Source of the DNA: Oceanospirillaceae bacterium | GTDB taxonomy: Bacteria > Pseudomonadota > Gammaproteobacteria > Pseudomonadales > Balneatricaceae | Length of the DNA stretch: 64,000 bases | Direction of reading: 5' to 3' | NCBI GenBank assembly: GCA_002686055.1 | Contig: NYZU01000008.1 | Span: 1-64,000, forward strand | Shown here: one piece after another, positions 29,343-38,577 of the stretch | Numbering within the stretch: the first letter of the stretch is position 1 | Layout: the number at the start of each line of letters is the position of its first letter | Notes under the pieces: generated by a model | What the model saw: the letters and a program-made list of their open reading frames with translations, nothing else | What the model was told of the DNA's origin: nothing | The model's database searches: none | Translations under genes and position numbers: made by a program

Positions 29343-32300
29343 TTATTTAATCTTCACTTCTTTGACACCAAGATTTCTTATATTGGCGGCATATTTTCGA
29401 CTAACGGGCAATAAGGCTGAATTTTTACCGTAAACCAGTTTCAGCTTCATATCTCGCTGATGCCTTTCGATACTATGAATAAATTTTGGATTGACTAGAT
29501 AGGATCGATGAATCCTCAGTAAATACTTATCTCCAAAGTATTGATTTAAATTATCAATACCAATACGCAACAAAGGTAGTGTGCGACCATTATCTAAATG
29601 CACTCTACAATATGGCGCGTCAGCTGTGACGTAAGCCAAAATATGTTTATATTGTAAAATGGTGTTAATGGCTTCAATAACATTTGGTTTAGCAAGGACT
29701 TGAGCCTGACTGTTCAAATGAGTTTTTATTTGACTAGCAATATGTTGCAAATAAGTGAAATCAGTTGTGTCAAACTCAAGCAATTCTGCCTTGCGCCAGA
29801 ATAACAAAGTGTAATCTGGCAAATCCTCAATCCGCCACAATAACAAGTGTGATGCTTGACGGCTTATTTTGTAAATGTTTAAGGCATGAGAGGTAGCCAA
29901 ATTATTCAGTACCAAAATTTGACAATAATTTTCATTTTTGGACTCGTTGATACTCGACTCTGTAAACAACTTATCAATGTCATCTCCAGGTAAGTCCCAA
30001 TCGGGGTTATCAGGATAACTATGCACAGCTTGACCTTGATGGAAAAGTACACTGGCCTGCGCATAACTATGTTGGTGACCGATTGCAAAGGCACTTTTTA
30101 AAAGCTCAGACTTGTCAGTTATTGCAGTAATTTGGGTGGCAAAGACTTTTAGGGATTGTAAGCGTCTATTAGCCAGCAATAACTGTAAATGTTGGTTTAC
30201 ACGCAGTAAGATTTCTTCCCGCGAAAAAGGTTTAATAATGTAATCGTTGGCACCACAATCAAAGCCCTCTGTTAAATCACCCGATTGATGCTTACCAGTA
30301 ATAAAAATGACAGATAAAACCGTCTTACTATATTGTTGTCGCAACTTACGACAATATTCGAAGCCTGAAATATCGGGCAACATAACATCCAACAAAATAA
30401 GATCTGGCAAACGTCTATGTATTTGTTCTGCAGCTTCAGCAACATTAGCAGCTTGACGAATATGATAACCAGAGTTAACTAACTGCATTTGAATAAGATA
30501 ACGCAACATATCGTCATCATCGACAATTAATAAATCAAAAGGTTGTTGCTGTAGACCTAAAGGTTTAATTGCATTAGCATCTGGCATAGCTAATTGTGAT
30601 AACTTGTTTGCTGCTTCCAAGCCCACTTCAGAACCATATTGCCAGTCACGTGGCAAACTTAAAATAAAGCAGTTTCCTTGCCCGGGTATTGAGTCTATGG
30701 ATAAGGTGCCATTGTGTAAATCAACTAATTGCTGGGTCACTGACAAGCCTAAATATGAATCACGCAGATCAATTTTATTAGCAGTTTGATCTTCCTCTAC
30801 TGGTGCGGACATACTGCCTAATTGTTCAGGCTCAATACTTTTATCAGTGATTCTTACATACACCATATCCTTATGATCAAGGTCCTCTATACGTAAAACA
30901 ATTTCACCTGTATGAGTAAACTTGATGGCATAACCAACCAAATTATACAAAATCTGATAGAGCCGATTTTCATCAGCTAAAACCGTGGTAATTGACGATA
31001 CTTTTTGGCTGATAAGCGCAATGCCCTTAGCGTTAGCGATGGGTTTATATGCCTTTAAAATATGCTCAATAACTTTATTGACATTAAGCGGCCTTAAAGA
31101 AAGACTTAAATGACCATATTGTAGATGTGAAGCATCACGAATATCATCGATTAGGTTGTCTAATTTATGGGCACTTTCAAATGCCAACTGCAGGTGTCTT
31201 TGATGGTCACTAGGCAAACGATTATCCGCTATTACCTGACTAATTAACCCCATGGTAATACTCAAAGGCGTTCTCAGCTCGATAGTTGTATTGCTTAATA
31301 CGGTATCTTTGATTTTATGTGCCTGTTGCAGATTTTCTATAGCCAGGTTCTGCGCCTCTTCCTTAGCCAGACGTTCAGCTCGGAAGTCATCAACTAAATA
31401 AAGCGCAAAAACCATAATGGCAATTAATGCACCCAACATCCAACTATTATCAGTTATGACATTGGCATTAAGCCAACCGATTCCTACACCCAGTTTTAGT
31501 GAAACAAATAGAAAAAATAGGCTCCAGCCTAAAAGCAAATAAAACGCCGCACGTTTATTTTTCTGATAGCCCTTTAAAAGAGCTGTTATTACAGTAATAA
31601 AATAGCCAAGAATTAATCCGTAGTACAAATGAAGAAAATACTGACTAGGCACTAAATAAACGGCTAGGTACCATATAGCCCCAAGACCTATTACACATAA
31701 CAAACTCTTTGGCGACCTTTGGAAATAAGTATATGTGCGCCGTAACCAAAACCAGAAAGCCACCAAACCTAAGAAACTTAACGTAAAAACACCAAGTCTA
31801 AACATCAAGCTTGTTTCCGGTAAAAAACTACTATGGGTAAAAGGTGCCAAACAATAAATTGGACCTAAGCAAAAACAACCTGCCAAAATCAGATCTGACT
31901 TAGGAGCGAAATTACCCAAATTAACAAATGAACGCGAAAACTGAGCAGCGGTAAATGTAACCAATCCTATTGCTAAAAATAATGTTGCGTAAGGAACCCC
32001 CAAGGCACTCGGCCATAAATAATTGAAGATAAGATAATTGGTTGGAATCGGTAAAAACACAAGTGTAGACAGAAATAATACATAATATAGATAGTTTTCT
32101 TGTCTAAGGAAAAGATAAACACTCAGATTAAATAGGAACATTATTATCAGAGCACCGTAATACAACCCTAAACCATGGTAGTCATTTTTAATCTTGTTTA
32201 CCGAAGTCGATATTTCTCTTAAGTAGAGTGGTAAAGGAAATTTTTTATTAGTATTAGCGATGCGAAGATAATAAGTCTTAGTCGAACCATGCTCTATTTT

Positions 32301-32735
32301 TAAAGGGAATATAAAATGGTGATGGGGGATAGCACGCTGTTTTAAAGGTACAGACATATCGTTACGGATAGGCTGATAATTCCCATTGGCCAGCGGCTTG
32401 TAAAGTAGCAAATCACCAACACGTGGAACGGCTAGCTCTAAAAACCAAAATTCTATTGCGCTTTTGTTCGTAGTACTAAAACGTACCCAAAAAATATCAT
32501 TATCACGACTTAAATTAGCCTTTTCCCCTATGCCAGTATTAAATGCACCATCGGGTAAAGCGAGAATATCTGAAAAAGACATGGCTTGGGATGAATTCTC
32601 AGCGGAATCTACCAACCATTCGATCTTCGGTGCAACATAGTATTCGGAACTGGAATCACCAATAACGAGTTGGGTAGCAAAAACATACTCGCTAACAAGA
32701 AGCAAAAAAAAACTTAGCAAGTATTTTGTATTCAT
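29343..32735 (-). CDS. 7TMR-DISM hybrid sensor with degenerate kinase, receiver and LytTR domains
   Basis: This is an 1130-residue signalling protein. In order it has a signal peptide (1-20), a periplasmic 7TMR-DISM-type sensor (about 30-180), seven membrane segments (about 185-450), a coiled coil and a HisKA-like segment (470-540), a HATPase-like domain (550-695), a receiver (733-853), a GAF-like linker (865-1005) and a C-terminal LytTR DNA-binding domain (about 1025-1125). The kinase looks dead: the phosphoacceptor His is Ile485 (NTTIELRTPL), the N-box second Asn is Tyr (NLVGYAIKFT), and the G1 and G2 glycines are lost (TDKSIEP, DSYLGLS). The receiver keeps D739/D740, D783, T813 and K835. 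It probably binds DNA while membrane-bound or responds to phosphate from another kinase. It is a single gene after a long AT-rich upstream gap. Confidence 0.88.
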   Translation of the reverse strand: MNTKYLLSFFLLLVSEYVFATQLVIGDSSSEYYVAPKIEWLVDSAENSSQAMSFSDILALPDGAFNTGIGEKANLSRDNDIFWVRFSTTNKSAIEFWFLELAVPRVGDLLLYKPLANGNYQPIRNDMSVPLKQRAIPHHHFIFPLKIEHGSTKTYYLRIANTNKKFPLPLYLREISTSVNKIKNDYHGLGLYYGALIIMFLFNLSVYLFLRQENYLYYVLFLSTLVFLPIPTNYLIFNYLWPSALGVPYATLFLAIGLVTFTAAQFSRSFVNLGNFAPKSDLILAGCFCLGPIYCLAPFTHSSFLPETSLMFRLGVFTLSFLGLVAFWFWLRRTYTYFQRSPKSLLCVIGLGAIWYLAVYLVPSQYFLHLYYGLILGYFITVITALLKGYQKNKRAAFYLLLGWSLFFLFVSLKLGVGIGWLNANVITDNSWMLGALIAIMVFALYLVDDFRAERLAKEEAQNLAIENLQQAHKIKDTVLSNTTIELRTPLSITMGLISQVIADNRLPSDHQRHLQLAFESAHKLDNLIDDIRDASHLQYGHLSLSLRPLNVNKVIEHILKAYKPIANAKGIALISQKVSSITTVLADENRLYQILYNLVGYAIKFTHTGEIVLRIEDLDHKDMVYVRITDKSIEPEQLGSMSAPVEEDQTANKIDLRDSYLGLSVTQQLVDLHNGTLSIDSIPGQGNCFILSLPRDWQYGSEVGLEAANKLSQLAMPDANAIKPLGLQQQPFDLLIVDDDDMLRYLIQMQLVNSGYHIRQAANVAEAAEQIHRRLPDLILLDVMLPDISGFEYCRKLRQQYSKTVLSVIFITGKHQSGDLTEGFDCGANDYIIKPFSREEILLRVNQHLQLLLANRRLQSLKVFATQITAITDKSELLKSAFAIGHQHSYAQASVLFHQGQAVHSYPDNPDWDLPGDDIDKLFTESSINESKNENYCQILVLNNLATSHALNIYKISRQASHLLLWRIEDLPDYTLLFWRKAELLEFDTTDFTYLQHIASQIKTHLNSQAQVLAKPNVIEAINTILQYKHILAYVTADAPYCRVHLDNGRTLPLLRIGIDNLNQYFGDKYLLRIHRSYLVNPKFIHSIERHQRDMKLKLVYGKNSALLPVSRKYAANIRNLGVKEVKIK

Positions 32736-33334
32736 ATTTTATTATTTATCATTATTTAGTTTCCGTAAGGTATAAATTACATAAAAAAGCTACACAAAAC
32801 CAACTCAAATTATACTTTTTATCATAATAATGCAAATGTAAATCATACTCAATATGATCTTAATTTGCTATTAACGTACTAATGAAGACTATTGAAAAAT
32901 TTTAATTAAAAAATATTATTTATAAAAATCAATATATTAATAGTTATATAAGACCAATAAAAAAATATATCTTACCCACCAGAACCAAACAGAACTAAAA
33001 TTTTTTATAATTGAAAATATAAAGACCATTCAAACATAAATATATTAAGTCATAGATATTATATTTTTCATATATATCATTATGTTAAGGGTTATAACAT
33101 AACAAATTAGCAACATTGAGTTTGCTCAAGTGCCATTATTGTCCAAAATGTCAATTCATATTAGCGTTGGCAACGTGTAGATGTAGATACCTTAGTTACG
33201 TGGTTACTTGCTAGCGCTGATATGAGGATCAGGGATGATCCACTTACCCATTTTTGCCCAGCATTCGTTGCCGAATTTTATATACAGCGTTAGCAACACA
33301 TTGAATAGATTTGCACGATAAGCATACTGGAAAC
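32736..33334. other. Long AT-rich intergenic region with clustered inverted repeats
   Basis: About 600 bases without a convincing ORF lie upstream of the sensor gene. The first 300 bases are extremely AT-rich. From 33080 there are four hairpin-capable elements in 160 bases: TTATGTTA/TAACATAA (33080-33102), TTGAG-TTTG-CTCAA (33116-33129), an 11-bp stem with one wobble closing a 48-base loop (TCATATTAGCG/CGCTGATATGA, 33156-33225), and directly after it GGATCA-GGGA-TGATCC (33226-33241). A structured RNA or regulator-binding region is possible. Confidence 0.6.
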
Positions 33335-33376
33335 AAAAAAGGCGGTTCAACATATGCGTTGAAACCGCCTTTTTTA
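33335..33376 (-). terminator. Rho-independent terminator after tRNA-Ala
   Basis: The GC-rich stem GGCGGTT-CAAC / GTTG-A-AACCGCC (one bulge) is flanked by six A on one side and six T on the other, starting about nine bases after the tRNA 3' end on the minus strand. Confidence 0.92.
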
Positions 33377-33384
33377 TACAAATT

Positions 33385-33460
33385 TGGTGGAGCCTAGCGG
33401 GATCGAACCGCTGACCTCAACACTGCCAGTGTTGCGCTCTCCCAGCTGAGCTAAGGCCCC
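33385..33460 (-). tRNA. tRNA-Ala (GGC anticodon)
   Basis: The minus-strand sequence GGGGCCTTAGCTCAGCTGGG folds as a full cloverleaf of 76 bases: acceptor GGGGCCT/AGGCTCC, anticodon loop CTGGCAG (GGC, Ala), T-loop GTTCGATCC, and an encoded CCA end. It lies downstream of gltX on the same strand, a common gammaproteobacterial pairing, and is followed by a strong terminator. Confidence 0.97.
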
Positions 33461-33621
33461 ATATTCGGTGGGATCAAATCACTAATAAACCTACTTGTGA
33501 CCTGATGGAGGCGTATTATAGAGACCTGAGGCAGGATTGCAAGGGCTTTTGTTATAAAAAGAATTACTTTTTAATCAACAACTTCCAGCCTATGTTAAAG
33601 CTCTCTAGACCTACCTACTTC

Positions 33622-35100
33622 CTAGAGAGTACGATATTCTTTGTCCCAACGTTTCGCTTCTTTCTTAGAAGGTGTTCCCATTAACTGTAAAGCATGGCGC
33701 AAGCGGGCACGGCTTAGATCTGGGCCTAAAATGACCATAGCGTCAAATACGGACACAGAATTAGCGTTACCTGTAATGGCGACAAATAATAATGCAAATA
33801 AGTCTTTAGGCTTTACTTCCATGCTTTGCGCCATACTTTTACAGATAGCGAAAATATCGTCTTTATCCCAGCTACGCAAAGCCTCCAGGTGCCATAAAGT
33901 AAACTGCAAGGTTTTACGCAGTAGATCATTATCAACCTTGGAGTTAACTAAGTCATCAGAACTGATATCAGGCATACCGGAAAGAAAGAAACCAGCAAGT
34001 GGGATAACATCACTAAATTTTTCCACTCTAGGCTTAATTAACGGCACAACAGGGGCTAAATAATCACTATTAACGGCCCAGCTTTGCATTCGCTGCATAA
34101 ATTCTGCGTCACTTATGTCTTCACGCAACCACATACCATTAAGCCAAGAGAGTTTCTCCTGATCAAAAATAGGCCCACCTAAAGACACACGCTGAATATC
34201 AAAATGTTCAAACATTTCCTGACGGGTAAATTTTTCTCGCTCATCAGGCATAGACCACCCCATCCGACCAAGGTAGTTCAGCATCGCCTCTGGCAAATAA
34301 CCCATACGTTGGTAGTACAAAATACTGGTAGGATTTTTACGTTTGCTAAGCTTGCTCTTATCAGGGTTACGTAGTAATGGCAGATGGCATAGCTCAGGCA
34401 TATCCCAGCCGAAATACTGATAAAGCAAGATATGTTTGGGAGCTGAGTTTATCCACTCTTCTCCCCTTAACACATGAGTAATACCCATTAAGTGATCGTC
34501 AACCACATTGGCAAGATGATAAGTAGGCAAACCGTCGTTTTTCAGCAATACTTGCATATCCACTTGTGACCATTCGATCTCAATCTCACCACGCAGCATA
34601 TCATTAAATTTGCAACTACCTTGGCTTGGGATTTTCATCCGAATAACATAAGGATCACCGGCCTCTAACCTTGCCTGCACTTCCTCTGTTGATAAGTCTA
34701 GGCCGCGGCCGTCATAACCTATTGGTAGCTTATTTTCTGTTTGATAGCGACGCAGCTCATCCAATTCTTCTGAGGTAGCAAAACAATAAAAAGCATGGCC
34801 ATCACGCACCAACTGTTGCGCATAGTCTTGGTAAATGCTACCGCGTTCACTCTGCCGATAAGGACCGTATGGACCACCAATATCTGGGCCCTCTGCCCAT
34901 TCAATCCCCAACCAGCGTAGGGAATCCAAAATGGCTTGTTCCGACTCAGGAGTACTTCGTTGCTGATCCGTATCTTCTATACGCAGAATAAATTCACCAC
35001 CATGCTGGCGGGCAAAAGCCAGATTAAATAAGGCAATGTAGGCAGTGCCTAAATGGGGGTCACCCGTGGGTGATGGTGCAATACGAGTACGAACAGTCAT
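33622..35100 (-). CDS. gltX: Glutamate-tRNA ligase
   Basis: GltX charges tRNA-Glu with glutamate. It is a class I synthetase with the HIGH-type motif in [23 protein letters not shown] and the KMSKS-type motif [11 protein letters not shown] near residue 245. The C-terminal half is the anticodon-binding helical domain. From ATG 35100 ([11 protein letters not shown]) the protein has 492 residues, a normal size, and the track start 11 codons earlier is not needed. tRNA-Ala follows about 160 bases downstream. Confidence 0.97.
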   Translation of the reverse strand: MTVRTRIAPSPTGDPHLGTAYIALFNLAFARQHGGEFILRIEDTDQQRSTPESEQAILDSLRWLGIEWAEGPDIGGPYGPYRQSERGSIYQDYAQQLVRDGHAFYCFATSEELDELRRYQTENKLPIGYDGRGLDLSTEEVQARLEAGDPYVIRMKIPSQGSCKFNDMLRGEIEIEWSQVDMQVLLKNDGLPTYHLANVVDDHLMGITHVLRGEEWINSAPKHILLYQYFGWDMPELCHLPLLRNPDKSKLSKRKNPTSILYYQRMGYLPEAMLNYLGRMGWSMPDEREKFTRQEMFEHFDIQRVSLGGPIFDQEKLSWLNGMWLREDISDAEFMQRMQSWAVNSDYLAPVVPLIKPRVEKFSDVIPLAGFFLSGMPDISSDDLVNSKVDNDLLRKTLQFTLWHLEALRSWDKDDIFAICKSMAQSMEVKPKDLFALLFVAITGNANSVSVFDAMVILGPDLSRARLRHALQLMGTPSKKEAKRWDKEYRTL

Positions 35101-35188
35101 GGTAAGCTTTAAGCCAATTACGAAAAGCGGCATTATACCCCTTCGGGGTCAGGTGATAAAGCAACACTGGAACTGACAAACAATAAAA

Positions 35189-35213
35189 AAGCCGCCTATA
35201 AAGGCGGCTTTGT
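35189..35213 (-). terminator. Rho-independent terminator after fhs
   Basis: AAGCCGCC-TATAAA-GGCGGCTT is an 8-bp GC-rich stem. On the minus strand it is followed by six T, starting about 28 bases after the fhs stop and upstream of gltX. Confidence 0.92.
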
Positions 35214-35240
35214 TGGATTTTTCAGGACTTCTTTCGTGGC

Positions 35241-36923
35241 CTAGAACAAACCCACAATATCACCATTATCATCAATATCGATTACTTCTGCAGCTGGCTT
35301 TTTGGGCAAACCAGGCATCGTCATTACGTCACCAGCTAGAACCACAATAAAACCAGCACCAGCAGATAAACGTACTTCACGTAGAGGCACATCAAAACCT
35401 TCAGGTCGGCCTTTTAAAGCTGGGTCAGTAGAAAAAGAATATTGCGTTTTCGCCATGCAAATGGGTAAATTACCGTAGCCATCTTTCTCTAATGCAACAA
35501 TGCGATTGCGGAGCTTTTGATCAGCCATAATATCGTTAGCACCATAGATCTTTTGGCATACCGTTTTGATCTTATCCCAGAGGGGCATATCTTCTTCATA
35601 TAAGAAATTAAAATCAGGCTTATGGTTTTCAACCAAATCAACTACGGCTTCGGCTAACTCAGTAGCACCTGCACCACCATGCTCCCAGTGCTCTGCTTCA
35701 ATGACTTGCACACCGAGATATTCACATTTATCTTGCACCGTTTGCACTTCCATGGCCGTGTCAGTAACAAATTTATTAATTGCCACTACCACAGGCAAAC
35801 CAAACTGATGGATATTTTCTATATGTTTCTTTAGATTTTCTACACCAGCAGCTACCGCTGCTTGGTTTTCCTGATTTACATCAGCTAAAGCAACACCACC
35901 GTGCAGCTTAAGTGCACGAATAGTCGCTACAATAACCACTGCATCGGGTGCAATACCCGCTTTCCGACATTTGATATCGAGGAATTTCTCGGCACCTAAA
36001 TCAGCACCAAAGCCGGCTTCAGTTACCGTGTAATCACTTAGCTTCATTGACAACTTGGTCGCCGACACAGAGTTACAGCCATGGGCTATATTGGCAAACG
36101 GACCGCCATGCACAAATGCAGGGGTATGTTCCAAGGTTTGCACAAGATTTGGACTAAAGGCATCTTTCAACAGCACGGTCATAGCACCATGTACATTTAG
36201 ATCTGCAGCACTAACAGGGACTTGATCATAGGTATAACCAATAACAATGGCACCAAGTTTCTGTTTTAACTCTTGAAGGCTATTGGCCAGACAGAAAATC
36301 GCCATAACCTCAGAGGCAACAGTAATATCAAAGCCAGTTTCTCGGGGCACACCATGAGCTGGCCCACCTAAACCAATATTGACATTACGTAAGGCCCGGT
36401 CATTCATATCCATAACCCGCTTCCACTCAATGCGGCGTGGATCAAGTTTCAGGGCATTGCCCTGCTGTAGATGGTTATCAATAGCAGCAGATAACAAGTT
36501 ATGAGCTAGACCAATAGCATGAAAGTCACCAGTAAAGTGAAGGTTAATATCTTCCATCGGAACAACTTGTGAATAACCACCACCGGCAGCACCCCCTTTA
36601 ATACCAAAACAAGGGCCCAAAGAAGGCTCTCGTAAGCACACAGTTGCTTGCTTACCAATACGATTTAGGGCATCTCCTAAACCAATAGTAGTGGTGGTTT
36701 TACCCTCACCTGCTGGAGTTGGGTTGATGGCTGTAACCAGAATTAATTTTCCGTTATCACGGTGTTGTACACTATTGATAAATTCAGGGCTAATTTTAGC
36801 CTTAATTTTGCCGTACTGTTCAAGATCATCAGCGCTAATGTTTAGCTTTGCAGCGACTTCTACAATGGGGCGTTTTTCAGCAGCGCGGGCTATTTCTATA
36901 TCGGAAAGATAAGTCTTAGACAT
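35241..36923 (-). CDS. fhs: Formate-tetrahydrofolate ligase
   Basis: Fhs makes 10-formyl-tetrahydrofolate from formate, ATP and tetrahydrofolate. The P-loop-like ATP site is [18 protein letters not shown] near residue 67, followed by the conserved [20 protein letters not shown]. From ATG 36923 ([18 protein letters not shown] at eight bases) the protein has about 560 residues, as usual. The track start is 14 codons early. It is transcribed away from the acyl-CoA dehydrogenase cluster across a 480-base gap. With a betaine methyltransferase and an MttB-like protein nearby, it may recycle formate released during one-carbon oxidation, although this link is inferred. Confidence 0.97.
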   Translation of the reverse strand: MSKTYLSDIEIARAAEKRPIVEVAAKLNISADDLEQYGKIKAKISPEFINSVQHRDNGKLILVTAINPTPAGEGKTTTTIGLGDALNRIGKQATVCLREPSLGPCFGIKGGAAGGGYSQVVPMEDINLHFTGDFHAIGLAHNLLSAAIDNHLQQGNALKLDPRRIEWKRVMDMNDRALRNVNIGLGGPAHGVPRETGFDITVASEVMAIFCLANSLQELKQKLGAIVIGYTYDQVPVSAADLNVHGAMTVLLKDAFSPNLVQTLEHTPAFVHGGPFANIAHGCNSVSATKLSMKLSDYTVTEAGFGADLGAEKFLDIKCRKAGIAPDAVVIVATIRALKLHGGVALADVNQENQAAVAAGVENLKKHIENIHQFGLPVVVAINKFVTDTAMEVQTVQDKCEYLGVQVIEAEHWEHGGAGATELAEAVVDLVENHKPDFNFLYEEDMPLWDKIKTVCQKIYGANDIMADQKLRNRIVALEKDGYGNLPICMAKTQYSFSTDPALKGRPEGFDVPLREVRLSAGAGFIVVLAGDVMTMPGLPKKPAAEVIDIDDNGDIVGLF

Positions 36924-37403
36924 AATCGTACCTTGTGAATTTGGAGTTTTACACGCTATTTGCAAAACAGCTTTACAACTTAGCGTTATATTGGGGTCGC
37001 ACTATACGCCTTTGCAACCACACTAGTTACTTAAAAACGACACCAGCTTAGCCTTCTTCGCTATTAAAATTTAATACTCAAGAAACCTTAATCCATAACA
37101 TTTCCTTTAGGAAAAGGGTTTCTTATAAGTCACTATTTATCCTATAAAATCAATAAAACAGCACACTAAAGCCTATTCTAACAGACCATTCTTTAACCCG
37201 TAAGCGTCAATTTAATGGCGTTTGGTATCAAGTTGTAACTAAGCACCTTCAGGCATAGTTAGCTAAAAATAAAGTTGATTAATTACCGCATTGATTGTTT
37301 GCAGCTCATCTCAGTACGGATGCCTGAACCACTTTATATTAATTAGGATTACTAGTCTTAAAAGGATTCCACCAAGCATTAAATTAGCAGTGAGGTTATG
37401 ACT
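36924..37403. other. Divergent intergenic region fhs / acyl-CoA dehydrogenase
   Basis: This is 480 bases with no convincing ORF. A nested inverted repeat stands out: outer arms AAGAAACC (37080-37087) and GGTTTCTT (37117-37124) enclose TTTCC-TTTA-GGAAA (37101-37114). It could be an operator for the divergent genes or a leader structure. Promoter elements were not confidently placed. Confidence 0.6.
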
Positions 37404-38570
37404 ATGGAATTTAGCTTAAGTAATGAGCAACAAATGATTATAGATACCGTTAAAGCATTTGTTGAACAGGAGCTATACCCACATGAAGCCGAAGTGGAAA
37501 AAGTGGGACAAATTAGCCCAGCATGCCATAAACGAATTAAGGCTAAAGCCATAGAGATGGGTCTCTATGCCGCCAATATGCCCGAAGAATATGGCGGTGC
37601 TGGCCTAGACACACTAACTTTAACCTTAATGGAAAGAGAACTTGGTCGGGCTAACTTTGCCCTACAATATATCGTTGCCCGCCCCTCTAATATTCTTCTT
37701 GCCTGCAAACATGAGCAAGTAACAAATTATCTGCTGCCAACCATCCGTGGAGAAAAGCTTGAATGTTTAGCCATGACTGAACCCAATGCCGGCTCTGATG
37801 TGCGCTCCATGCAGTGCCGAGCCGAACGTGATGGCGACCATTATATTTTAAATGGCACCAAGCATTTTATTAGTCATGCCGATATCGCTGATTATGTGAT
37901 CTTATTTGCTGCATCAGGAGTGGAGGAAACCAGCCGCGGACCAAAAAAGAAAATTACCAGTTTTCTGGTTGATAAAGGTACGCCAGGTTTTACTATTGAG
38001 CCGGGTTACAATAGTGTCTCCCACCGTGGTTATCACAACGCTATATTAAATTTTGATAACTGCCGAATTCATGAGTCCCAAATACTTGGCGAAGAACACA
38101 ACGGCTTTGATGTTGCCAATAAGTGGTTAGGTGCAACCCGTCTATCCGTTGCCGCTATGTGTTTAGGACGTGCTGAACGGGCCCTAGAAATTGCTACTGA
38201 ATGGGCAGCAACTCGAAAACAATTTGGTAAAGCTATCAGTCAATTTCAAGGTGTATCCTTTAAGCTAGCTGATATGGCTACAGAGCTGAAAGCAGCTGAG
38301 CTACTAACCCTCCAAGCTGCATGGAAAGATACAAAAGATCAAATGACCGACGCTGATGCCGCCATGGCAAAGCTAAAATCATCAGAAATGCTGGCAATGG
38401 TCTCTGATGAAGCTATTCAAATTCTAGGTGGTATGGGGCTGATGGATGAATTGCCCCTAGAACGTATTTGGCGAGATCATAGAGTGGAGCGTATATGGGA
38501 TGGCACGAGTGAAATACAACGTCATATTATTTCTCGGTCTATGTTACGACCATTAGAAAATCAGATCTAA
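37404..38570 (+). CDS. Acyl-CoA dehydrogenase family protein
   Basis: This is an FAD-dependent acyl-CoA dehydrogenase of about 388 residues. It has the FAD/substrate motif CLAMTEPNAGSDVRSM, ATRKQFGKAISQFQ, QILGGMGLMDELPLERIWRD and a C-terminal IWDGTSEIQRHI. At the position of the usual catalytic Glu (EGTS) it has Asp. ATG 37404 is preferred over 37398 because GAGG sits eight bases before it. It is the first gene of a plus-strand set with an ADP-forming ligase seven bases downstream, then a GlxA-type regulator and a betaine-type thioesterase. That company suggests a CoA thioester of a quaternary-ammonium acid (such as gamma-butyrobetaine) as substrate rather than a fatty acid. Confidence 0.88.
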   Translation: MEFSLSNEQQMIIDTVKAFVEQELYPHEAEVEKVGQISPACHKRIKAKAIEMGLYAANMPEEYGGAGLDTLTLTLMERELGRANFALQYIVARPSNILLACKHEQVTNYLLPTIRGEKLECLAMTEPNAGSDVRSMQCRAERDGDHYILNGTKHFISHADIADYVILFAASGVEETSRGPKKKITSFLVDKGTPGFTIEPGYNSVSHRGYHNAILNFDNCRIHESQILGEEHNGFDVANKWLGATRLSVAAMCLGRAERALEIATEWAATRKQFGKAISQFQGVSFKLADMATELKAAELLTLQAAWKDTKDQMTDADAAMAKLKSSEMLAMVSDEAIQILGGMGLMDELPLERIWRDHRVERIWDGTSEIQRHIISRSMLRPLENQI

Positions 38571-38577
38571 CACGAGC

